From positions 1-11,252 of the forward strand of contig CALZIH010000059.1 in the NCBI GenBank assembly GCA_945787305.1: DNA of 11,252 bases. The letters run 5' to 3'. This document shows positions 1-6,422 of the stretch, in pieces (positions within the stretch are counted from its first letter, which is position 1; every line of letters starts with the position of its first letter). The notes below the pieces were generated by a model. It was given only the letters and a program-made list of their open reading frames with translations. It did not search any database and was not told the origin of the DNA. Origin of the DNA: an uncultured Desulfobulbaceae bacterium. Lineage in GTDB: Bacteria > Desulfobacterota > Desulfobulbia > Desulfobulbales > Desulfobulbaceae. Position numbers and translations under genes: made by a program.

Positions 1-1
1 T

Positions 2-226
2 CCCGATGCCGGCGGCATCCATGAAGAAATCGGCAGGGAAATTGAGATTGATAAAGACAAACTCAAAGAACTTGTGGAAAAACAAAAGGAAGAGGGCGAA
101 CAAAAGGTGGTCTACCAGGAGTTGTATCTCTACCCTCTCCTTTTAGCCCTTCTCTTACTTGTCATTGAATTTTTTATATCTGAAAAAAAATCGCACCGCG
201 GACAAAAAACAGACGAACCAAAATGA
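2..226 (+). CDS. C-terminal fragment of a membrane protein, probably VWA-domain BatA/BatB-like
   Basis: The frame is open from the left edge to TGA at 224-226, giving 74 residues of a gene that starts outside the window. The first half is very charged (repeated Glu and Lys). It is followed by YQELYLYP and a single hydrophobic segment of about 16 residues, then a short basic, hydrophilic tail. This order (charged linker, Tyr-rich approach, one C-terminal membrane helix, short cytoplasmic tail) resembles the end of VWA-domain aerotolerance-type proteins (BatA/BatB family), which hold a VWA domain between membrane helices. The VWA domain and its MIDAS motif would lie upstream and are not visible, so the family name is an inference. 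selA starts 75 bases downstream on the same strand, and no clear terminator separates them. Confidence 0.6.
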   Translation, partial: PDAGGIHEEIGREIEIDKDKLKELVEKQKEEGEQKVVYQELYLYPLLLALLLLVIEFFISEKKSHRGQKTDEPK

Positions 227-301
227 GAAAGCCCGAATATCTCAATACGAAACAATTTCTAATTATCAAAAACTAATTTTTCAAACTTCACGTGAGCCCT
301 T

Positions 302-1738
302 ATGCATACATCATCCTCTGGCAACAACCCTCCGGTCGCGATCAACAAAAAGCTGTTGCCTCTACTACCCAAAGTCGATGAGTGCCTTCTAATCTTACAA
401 CACAAGGATCAGCTTGAAACTGTTCCTCGCAACAGTCAAAAAAAAGCGACTAGAGACTATATTAATTCTATTCGCCAGAATATACTTAAAGGTGATGAAG
501 TTTCCTCTACTGATCTTGAGAAGGAAAACTTTATCCCTGGCCTAGTTGAATATATTCTCGAAAAACAGAAGAAACGTTTCAGGCGCGTTATTAACGGAAC
601 CGGAGTTATAATTCATACCAACCTCGGACGGTCTATCCTTCCGTCTAAAACCATGGAAACACTTTATGAGGCAGGTAATCGATATTCAAATTTAGAATTT
701 GACCTGAATACAGGTCAGCGGGGAAGCCGTTACAGTCTAGTTGAAGAACTACTTTGTGAGCTTACCGGAGCAGAAGCCGGACTGGTCGTCAATAATAATG
801 CAGCAGCAGTGTTGATTGTCCTGGAAACCCTCGCCAAATCGAGGGAAGTTATTGTTTCCCGAGGTCAACTTGTAGAGATTGGCGGTTCTTTTCGCATTCC
901 CGATATTATGAAACGTAGCGGAGCATCGCTCGTAGAAGTCGGGGCTACCAACCGTACCCACTTGCGTGATTATGAACAGGCAATAACAGAGGACACCGGC
1001 CTGCTCTTAAAGGTACATTGCAGTAATTACCGAATTGTTGGTTTCACCAAAGAGGTACCTAACGAGGAGTTGGTTAGGCTCGGGCAAAATCATGGAATAC
1101 CGGTCATGGAAGATCTGGGATCCGGATGCTTTGTCGATTTGAGTCATTTTGGACTTATGAAAGAGCCGACTGTACAGGAAGTGGTTGCCTCTGGTGTTGA
1201 TGTGGTGACGTTCAGCGGTGATAAATTGCTTGGTGGTCCCCAAGCAGGCATTATCGTCGGACGAAAGAAAATTATTGATAAAATTAAGAAAAACCCTCTA
1301 AATCGGGCGTTGCGTATTGATAAGTTCACGTTGGCCGGCCTTGAATCTATTCTTCGTTTATATCCTGATGAGACGACGGCTCTGAAGACAATCCCAACCC
1401 TTGCTATGATAGCAATGCCTTTAGATCTCGTTAACAAACGGGCTCAGCGAATTCTGCGTCGCCTACGCAGAGATCTCAAGGGGAAATGTACATTTTCCAT
1501 TATCGACTCTGTATCCCGTGTCGGAGGTGGAGCCATGCCGGAACAAAACTTACCGAGTAAAGCGCTTGCCCTGGAATCCGCCGATGTCAATGTCAGCACG
1601 TTGGAACGAACATTGCGGAGTCAAGATGTTGCCGTGATCGGTCGTATTGAAGATAATCGATTGCTTCTGGATTTACGAACAGTGGCTGATGATGAAATCG
1701 CATTGCTCCATGAGACGCTGGTACGCGTCCTTTCATAA
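302..1738 (+). CDS. selA: L-seryl-tRNA(Sec) selenium transferase SelA
   Basis: SelA is a pyridoxal-phosphate enzyme that converts seryl-tRNA(Sec) to selenocysteinyl-tRNA(Sec) using selenophosphate, in the cytoplasm. The 478-residue product is close to the E. coli length (463). The N-terminal helical region (LLPLLPKVDECLL) matches the family's start pattern. INGTGVIIHTNLGRS at about 98 marks the beginning of the PLP-fold domain. The PLP-binding lysine lies in FSGDKLLGGPQAG, with the lysine at residue 308. The ATG at 302 is preferred because it reaches the conserved N-terminal helix, although the Shine-Dalgarno match is poor (only GTGAG before it). The gene lies 11 bases upstream of the GGDEF-like/TPR gene and probably shares its transcript. 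No selB, selD or tRNA-Sec gene is in the window. The presence of selA implies that selenoproteins are made elsewhere in the genome. Confidence 0.96.
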   Translation: MHTSSSGNNPPVAINKKLLPLLPKVDECLLILQHKDQLETVPRNSQKKATRDYINSIRQNILKGDEVSSTDLEKENFIPGLVEYILEKQKKRFRRVINGTGVIIHTNLGRSILPSKTMETLYEAGNRYSNLEFDLNTGQRGSRYSLVEELLCELTGAEAGLVVNNNAAAVLIVLETLAKSREVIVSRGQLVEIGGSFRIPDIMKRSGASLVEVGATNRTHLRDYEQAITEDTGLLLKVHCSNYRIVGFTKEVPNEELVRLGQNHGIPVMEDLGSGCFVDLSHFGLMKEPTVQEVVASGVDVVTFSGDKLLGGPQAGIIVGRKKIIDKIKKNPLNRALRIDKFTLAGLESILRLYPDETTALKTIPTLAMIAMPLDLVNKRAQRILRRLRRDLKGKCTFSIIDSVSRVGGGAMPEQNLPSKALALESADVNVSTLERTLRSQDVAVIGRIEDNRLLLDLRTVADDEIALLHETLVRVLS

Positions 1739-1749
1739 CCTTTTGCGTC

Positions 1750-3864
1750 ATGCTATCCGTACAGTTTCAACCATTACGGTCCGATGATTGTTTACTCCTT
1801 ACCGGGATTTTTGAGCAAGAAGCAGCACAAATCTTTCCTGTTCCGGCGACAGTTCGCCTGTATGTTACTGCATCAGCTACAGGAACTCTGGCTGGCATTG
1901 AAGTACAGCCCAGCCAACAACAGGAGTTTTCGTTCGCCACTGACACGCCTGTGCCTCGTTACCATGCCGGTTCTCTGTATATCCCCTTGATATTGACCGA
2001 AGGACAAATTGCTTGGTTTGTTATCAGTGGTGCCGATCCTCTTTTGTTACAGAAATTTTCTTCAGACTGGTTATTGGAGTTTCAGGAAAGGTTGAATCGT
2101 ATGCTTCAAGTAGTGCGATATGCGTATATCGATTCGGAAACCGATTTATATAATAGCAGAGCTTTAACTCAATTCTTACGCTTTACTCCAGAGACCCAGC
2201 ATCGATACAGTGTGTATCTAGTCAGTACATTTTTTACTCGCCGAACAAGCCGCAGCAGTTGCAGAAAAGTGCACTATCTAGCCGGATTGCTTTCAACAAT
2301 CAGTCAAGGGGTGTTGTTTTTTTTGGGGCAGGGGGTTTTTGCATTGGTGGTCGTTGAAAATAACAGACAGCAACGTCTTGCCTTTGCCCATTATCTTCAA
2401 AGGCGTTTAAAAAGAGAGGGACTGCAAAAGGTCCATGTCGCTTTTACTGATTTTCAACAAGGCAATGAGGGGGTTTATGACGAGGTATGGAGAGCCCTTG
2501 CGATTGCCGAACGTAGGGGACCCTTTGGGCTCTGCGATACAGCAGCCCTCAAGAAGGCTGAACAGCACCCTTTTGCCCTGCCCGATGACGAGCTACTGAG
2601 GACATTGCGCCGGCTTTGGCGAGGAGTTGAGCGTTTCAGCTTGGCAATATTTGCAAAGGATAAGGTCAGTGCCTCATCACAGCCGCTTACAACCCTCCTG
2701 TCTTCTCTCTTGCACGAACAGGAACATGCTCTCGCGTTGTCCTCGGATCAGGTTTTCGTTTTATTCCCGCATGAGCTTGCAGCTTCAGCCATCCATCGTG
2801 CTAAAACAATGGTAGATGCTGTTGCAGACCGTCAGCAAGTATCACTTTCTGCGGGTGTCAGTTGTTTCCCCTGCCTGCAAAATAGCAAAACGGATACGAT
2901 TCGAAATTGTCGCAAAGCTTTATTCCATGGCACCTTCTATGGTCCTGGCAGCATTGTCGCCTTTGATCATCTCAGCTTCAATGTAAGTGGTGACTGGTAT
3001 TTTGATGAAGGAGACTTCCGGCAAGCCGTCAAGGAATACTCACAAGGACTCAAGCTCAAACCCGGTGAAAGGAACCTGCTTAACAGCCTTGGTGTGGCGC
3101 TGATGGAAATGAAAAAGCACAACTCTGCTATTGCATCATTTAGCGAGGTTTTACAAAAACACTCGGATGATTATATGGCGCTGGTAAATCTTGGTTATGC
3201 ATATCAGATGAAGGAACGCAATGCTTTAGCCCTGGATTGTTTTGAAAAAGCATATACCGTACAGAAGCATCTTGATATAGACGGGATGGATGTTTACCCA
3301 CAGTTGAGTCGATTGTATTGCCGGTCGGGTCGTTTCAATCAGGCGCTTCCAGTTCTTCTTCGCTGGCGGCAATATGAAGGAGAAGACGGAGATTTTCTGC
3401 TACACCGTTTACTTGGGGAAGTATATAGCGAAACAGGGCAGCCAACGGAGGCGATGAAGTCGCTACAGAGAGCATTACAACTCTACCCCCATGATGTGGA
3501 AAGCATGAGCATGCTTGGCTTACTGTATGTCGAACATAATGAAGGAGAAGAGGCCGGGTTGCTTCTTCTGCAAAAAGCCCTTGCAATAGATGATATACAC
3601 CCCGATAGTTGGTATCGTTATTCCCGAGCATTACACGCTCTGTCGAGAGAGAAAGATGCACTCGATAGCGTGCGCAGATGTCTTCACCTCAAGGGGAAAC
3701 ACCCTCGGGCAAGGCTTTTGCTCGGAGAAATCTTGGCCTCTACAGGAAAAGTAAAACAGGCCGCTGCGGTATTTCATCGTGTGCTGGTGATGAAGAATAT
3801 TGGGTCCGCCGAAAAGAAAGCAGCGGAAAAGGCAGTCTCAACTCTTGCCGCTTCAATACACTGA
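1750..3864 (+). CDS. GGDEF-like (degenerate) and tetratricopeptide repeat protein
   Basis: This is a predicted soluble protein of 704 residues with no signal peptide or membrane helix. Residues 1-120 are mixed alpha/beta and end in a helix like those linking GAF-type sensor domains to GGDEF domains. Residues about 124-265 start with DSETDLYNSRAL, close to the DxLTGLYNRR pattern at the start of GGDEF domains, but the active-site loop reads LGQGVFALVV. Residues about 294-408 look like a second such domain: SSDQVFVLFP at the loop position and VSLSAGVSCFP near the end. Neither has GG[DE]EF, so diguanylate cyclase activity is unlikely. Residues about 411-684 are roughly eight TPR-like units (for example LGVALMEMKKHNSAIASF), a protein-binding scaffold. 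It follows selA by 11 bases, with no obvious ribosome-binding site. The function is unknown. I infer a c-di-GMP-related or purely structural adaptor. The TPR call is firm; the double GGDEF call is moderate. Confidence 0.8.
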   Translation: MLSVQFQPLRSDDCLLLTGIFEQEAAQIFPVPATVRLYVTASATGTLAGIEVQPSQQQEFSFATDTPVPRYHAGSLYIPLILTEGQIAWFVISGADPLLLQKFSSDWLLEFQERLNRMLQVVRYAYIDSETDLYNSRALTQFLRFTPETQHRYSVYLVSTFFTRRTSRSSCRKVHYLAGLLSTISQGVLFFLGQGVFALVVVENNRQQRLAFAHYLQRRLKREGLQKVHVAFTDFQQGNEGVYDEVWRALAIAERRGPFGLCDTAALKKAEQHPFALPDDELLRTLRRLWRGVERFSLAIFAKDKVSASSQPLTTLLSSLLHEQEHALALSSDQVFVLFPHELAASAIHRAKTMVDAVADRQQVSLSAGVSCFPCLQNSKTDTIRNCRKALFHGTFYGPGSIVAFDHLSFNVSGDWYFDEGDFRQAVKEYSQGLKLKPGERNLLNSLGVALMEMKKHNSAIASFSEVLQKHSDDYMALVNLGYAYQMKERNALALDCFEKAYTVQKHLDIDGMDVYPQLSRLYCRSGRFNQALPVLLRWRQYEGEDGDFLLHRLLGEVYSETGQPTEAMKSLQRALQLYPHDVESMSMLGLLYVEHNEGEEAGLLLLQKALAIDDIHPDSWYRYSRALHALSREKDALDSVRRCLHLKGKHPRARLLLGEILASTGKVKQAAAVFHRVLVMKNIGSAEKKAAEKAVSTLAASIH

Positions 3865-4067
3865 ATTTGCAGGCCCAAGGCAGGGCTACCTATAGCGCAG
3901 ATTCTTGGTCTTTCTTGTTCTTCATAAACCTCCACATCCCAATCCATAAGTAAAGCTTCCACTTGACTTTAGCTGTTTGTTTTTCGTAAGCTCATATTTA
4001 TAAGGTTATTCTATGGACTTGGTTTGTTTGCATACTAATCATCGGATTGCGTGAGATAATTTCTAAA

Positions 4068-4082
4068 GTGGGCTTTGCCCGC
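4068..4082. repeat. Short GC-rich hairpin
   Basis: GTGGGC-TTT-GCCCGC forms a six-base-pair stem (one G-T pair) with a three-base loop, in otherwise AT-rich intergenic DNA. No T-run follows on the plus strand. It resembles REP-type palindromic units, but only one copy is visible in this window. Confidence 0.5.
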
Positions 4083-4097
4083 AACTCAGGCTTATAG

Positions 4098-4164
4098 ACT
4101 GTAGGCTGAAGGCTGTTAGCAAAAGACTAAAAGAAGCAGGCCTAAAAGTCTTCAGCCTAAACAG
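4098..4164. repeat. Compound imperfect inverted repeat upstream of pilT
   Basis: The left arm ACTGTAGGCTGAAG (4098-4111) pairs with the right arm CTTCAGCCTAAACAG (4150-4164). A nine-base core, AGGCTGAAG/CTTCAGCCT, is perfect, and the outer CTGT/ACAG also pair across a small bulge. Inside the loop a second inverted pair AAGACT/AGTCTT (4123-4128 and 4147-4152) is present. GCCTAAA occurs twice as a direct repeat (4140-4146 and 4155-4161), and GGCTG repeats in the left arm. This could be a dispersed intergenic repeat unit, a folded pilT leader, or a protein-binding site. The sequence alone does not decide. Confidence 0.55.
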
Positions 4165-4370
4165 CTTTATCCTGGTAACATCTAGTTATTACGGTGGAAA
4201 GTTGAGAATGCTTTCTCGGAGTCTACGCTTACCTTTTTTTTATGACAGGAGTTCAGACGTAAGGCACTAAAGAGAGTCTTCTATTTTCTGTTTGTTTTTC
4301 ATCAGCAGGCAACAACATAACGGAAACCGTAAGGTTATCGTTTTCTAAGTAGTATACACCCCTTTACTCT

Positions 4371-4376
4371 AAGGAG
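4371..4376 (+). promoter_or_regulatory. Ribosome-binding site of pilT
   Basis: AAGGAG lies seven bases before the ATG at 4384. It is the best Shine-Dalgarno match in the window and fixes the pilT start. Confidence 0.85.
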
Positions 4377-4383
4377 TTGAGAT

Positions 4384-5466
4384 ATGGCACAAATAGACGC
4401 TTTTTTTAAATTGATGAACGATGAAGGGGCATCGGATCTCCATATGATGTCGGGTCAGCAGCCTGTTCTTCGTATCCGTGGAGATATGGAGCGAGTCAAG
4501 TTCAAGACCATGGAAAATGAAGCGCTCAAAAAAATGTTATATGAAATTTGTCCCGAGGATAAAATTAAAGTTTTTGAAGAGACCGGAGACATGGATTTCG
4601 GTTATGAGATTCCAGGACTTGCCCGGTATCGCTGCAATTTCTTCCAACAAAAATACGGGATAGCTGCAGTCTTTCGGGAAATCCCCAGTGATATTCTTAC
4701 CTGCGAGCAACTTGGACTACCTAAAGTTGTAGGAAAACTTGCCACTCTGCCCAAGGGCCTGGTTCTTGTTACCGGGCCGACAGGTTCAGGTAAGTCAACG
4801 ACCCTGGCGGCTATTATCGATGAAGCCAACAAGACGCGAAAAGATCACATCCTTACTGTTGAAGATCCAATAGAATTTGTTCACAAGAGTCAGCAGTGTA
4901 TCATAAACCATCGTGAGGTCGGCACCCATACCAAAAGTTTTACCGCCGCCCTTCGCGGCGCTCTGCGAGAAGATCCGGATATTATTCTGGTTGGTGAAAT
5001 GCGCGATCTGGAGACCATCTCGCTTGCCATGGAAGCATCCATGACCGGGCATCTGGTCTTTGGTACCCTGCATACCATGAATGCAATGAAAACCGTTGAT
5101 CGTATCATTGAGATTTTTCCGGCTAATCAACAAGGACAGGTCCGCTCCACCTTAGCCGATGCATTGAAAGGTGTGGTTTCACAAACCCTGTTTAAACGAA
5201 TAGATGTCAAGGGACGAGCCGCCGCCTTGGAGATACTGATCTGTACGCCGGCTGTACGTAACCTGATTCGAGAAGCAAAAACCTACCAGATTCCTTCAGT
5301 TATGCAGACCGGGAAAAAATACGGCATGCAGACCATCGATGACGCCATTATGGAGCTTCTGGAGAAAAAGAAAATCAGTGCAGAGGACGCCTATACAAAC
5401 TGTATAGAGAAACCGAGATTTGTGAAGTTTTTGCGAAAACCACCAATAGACTTTACTGACGTCTAA
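4384..5466 (+). CDS. pilT: Type IV pilus retraction ATPase PilT
   Basis: PilT is a hexameric cytoplasmic ATPase at the base of type IV pili that drives pilin disassembly, giving twitching motility and retraction-dependent DNA uptake. The 360-residue length fits the family. Visible motifs are ASDLHM near the N-terminus, Walker A GPTGSGKS (131-138, Lys137), the Asp box VEDPIE, Walker B DIILVGE (199-205, catalytic Glu205), and the His box GHLVFGTLHT (His223 and His230). The C-terminal motif AVRNLIRE (290-297) corresponds to the AIRNLIRE element needed for retraction in characterised PilT proteins; this favours PilT over the assembly ATPase PilB and over PilU. The tail FLRKPPIDFTDV extends past the core. 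No other pilus genes are adjacent. The PilZ gene converges from the other strand 14 bases downstream, with no clear terminator between. Confidence 0.95.
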   Translation: MAQIDAFFKLMNDEGASDLHMMSGQQPVLRIRGDMERVKFKTMENEALKKMLYEICPEDKIKVFEETGDMDFGYEIPGLARYRCNFFQQKYGIAAVFREIPSDILTCEQLGLPKVVGKLATLPKGLVLVTGPTGSGKSTTLAAIIDEANKTRKDHILTVEDPIEFVHKSQQCIINHREVGTHTKSFTAALRGALREDPDIILVGEMRDLETISLAMEASMTGHLVFGTLHTMNAMKTVDRIIEIFPANQQGQVRSTLADALKGVVSQTLFKRIDVKGRAAALEILICTPAVRNLIREAKTYQIPSVMQTGKKYGMQTIDDAIMELLEKKKISAEDAYTNCIEKPRFVKFLRKPPIDFTDV

Positions 5467-5480
5467 AATGGCGTAGATGA

Positions 5481-6002
5481 TTACATTCTTTTTTTATTGA
5501 ACCCATCCACAACGTTTTTCAATATTTTTTTCTGCGTGCGGTTCAGGTGACCAAATCTGGCGCCGCTTCTGAGGATGCTCGTACGTTTTCCTGAAAATTC
5601 CTGCACCGTTACCCGTGAGGAAACTATTTGAACGGGGAGGTTTTTTAAGAAGGTACCCTGCTTGCAGTTGTAAAGATCAATAGTAAACTTTTCATCTGCG
5701 AATTTTTGCAGATCGAGATCATAACTGAAACCAATACCCTCCATGCTGATGTCTTCTATCTTGGCAAATTGCTCTTGATGTCCCTTGATGCGGACGAGTA
5801 GGGTGTTTGGTGGTGTTACTCGTTCGCTGACACGTTTATTGATAAGTATAGAGCACGGGGTGATGTAAAAAAAATCCTGTCGGCAATCTGAACAGGTAAA
5901 ATATTGTACTCCCGGGATCTTAAAAGGCCATGGCTTATGGTGCAGAGTAGAAAAATTCTCGGTCCTGCATTGCGGGCATCTTTTTCCTAAAATAGTTGGC
6001 AT
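5481..6002 (-). CDS. Zinc-ribbon-like PilZ domain protein (putative c-di-GMP receptor)
   Basis: The 173-residue product begins with two CxxC pairs (Cys9/Cys12 and Cys37/Cys40), a four-cysteine arrangement typical of a small zinc ribbon. A PilZ domain follows: R57-V-S-E-R61 matches the RxxxR motif and D84-I-S-M-E-G89 matches [D/N]xSxxG, the two motifs that hold c-di-GMP. Both are complete, so binding is likely by family knowledge. The C-terminal part has beta-rich segments and ends in a basic helix rich in Lys and Arg. There is no signal peptide or membrane helix, so it is probably cytoplasmic. The Shine-Dalgarno match is weak. It converges on pilT, which suggests but does not prove a role in type IV pilus or surface behaviour. 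The partner of the zinc ribbon is unknown. Confidence 0.85.
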   Translation of the reverse strand: MPTILGKRCPQCRTENFSTLHHKPWPFKIPGVQYFTCSDCRQDFFYITPCSILINKRVSERVTPPNTLLVRIKGHQEQFAKIEDISMEGIGFSYDLDLQKFADEKFTIDLYNCKQGTFLKNLPVQIVSSRVTVQEFSGKRTSILRSGARFGHLNRTQKKILKNVVDGFNKKRM

Positions 6003-6179
6003 AAGGGTAAATGGCTGTTGTTGAGATACAGGCTACTGATGTTGTCAAACCAGATGATTTTCTTTCGTTTAAATATACCCTATCATAAAAAAAGTCTTTC
6101 TGGCAAATTCCTTTTTATCTCCCTCAATTGAACGATTTTCACTTTATTTTCGGAAAAGGAAAGTCAATATTATTCCTGA

Positions 6180-6325
6180 TTTCGTGAGCGTTCGGCAGTG
6201 GTTCAGATGTGCGGAAGAAACCACACGATTATCCTGTAGCGATATCGAGAGGTTGATGACAGATAAGCACAGAATTCGAAACAGGAGATTCGCTGCCGGG
6301 CGCCCCGGCGAACATGATATTTTAT
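6180..6325 (+). ncRNA. Candidate structured small RNA (weak)
   Basis: This is the GC-richer island within AT-rich DNA. It holds a six-base inverted repeat GTGGTT/AACCAC (6198-6224), the palindrome CGATATCG (6240-6247), and a strong hairpin GCCGGG-CGC-CCCGGC (6295-6309). Flanking TTCG (6289-6292) can pair with CGAA (6309-6312) in an alternative fold. A TATTAT hexamer at 6168-6173 could serve as a plus-strand -10 and would place a transcript start near 6180, but no good -35 is visible. The last hairpin is followed by a T-rich but imperfect tail (ATATTTTAT), so termination there is only possible. It matches no RNA family that I recognise. A decayed gene or binding site is an equal alternative, and the strand is uncertain. 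Confidence 0.2.
6295..6309. repeat. Strong GC hairpin
   Basis: GCCGGG and CCCGGC form a perfect six-base-pair all-GC stem with a CGC loop. It is the most stable short hairpin I noticed in the non-coding DNA. On the minus strand it lies about 115 bases after the comEC stop and lacks a following T-run there, so it is not a standard comEC terminator. Confidence 0.7.
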
Positions 6326-6422
6326 AAAACACTCGTAATTCATTGTTTGCCCCATAATATCAACCGTATAAAAGCAGGAATAATGATTTTTCGTCACGGA
6401 TTCAGATTATTTCTTAAGTCGG

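Larger units (their letters stand above)
3865..4383. other. 519-base intergenic region before pilT
   Basis: I found no convincing gene on either strand. Plus-strand frames hold only very short ORFs, such as 13 codons from 4013. The region contains a short GC hairpin (4068-4082), a compound inverted repeat (4098-4164), and a small hairpin GAGAA-TGCT-TTCTC at 4204-4217 followed 15 bases later by a run of eight T (4234-4241). That last arrangement is too loose for a confident intrinsic terminator. A TTGACT hexamer at 3963-3968 has no -10 partner at normal spacing. The gap presumably holds the end of the selA transcript and the promoter and leader of pilT, but I could not place the pilT promoter. 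Confidence 0.6.
6003..6422. other. 420-base intergenic region between the PilZ gene and comEC
   Basis: No convincing coding region is present. By hand count, GC per 60 bases is about 27% (6061-6120), 32% (6121-6180), 52% (6181-6240), 48% (6241-6300), 38% (6301-6360) and 33% (6361-6420), so a GC-richer island sits in the middle. The PilZ gene promoter should lie here on the minus strand. GGTTTGACAA at about 6043-6052 (read on the minus strand) supplies a TTGACA hexamer, but no good -10 is at standard spacing. The end of the comEC transcript also falls here. Confidence 0.6.

Noticed and set aside
224..265. Selenocysteine read-through of the first gene's TGA
   Set aside because: The extension is only 12 sense codons before a TAA, without a visible SECIS-like stem, and the protein already ends in a normal short tail after its membrane helix.
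3335..3661. 108-codon minus-strand open frame inside the TPR region
   Set aside because: It is antisense to clear TPR-like repeats and has no family features.
3963..4013. TTGACT as the -35 of a pilT promoter
   Set aside because: No -10 lies at 16-18 bases, and the nearest TA-rich hexamers are more than 22 bases away.
5467..5500. Bidirectional terminator between pilT and the PilZ gene
   Set aside because: There is a T-rich run but only a three-base stem before it, too weak to call.
6144..6397. Two overlapping minus-strand open frames of 62 and 64 codons in the PilZ-comEC gap
   Set aside because: They occupy the hairpin-rich island in different frames, have no ribosome-binding site or recognisable domain, and look accidental.
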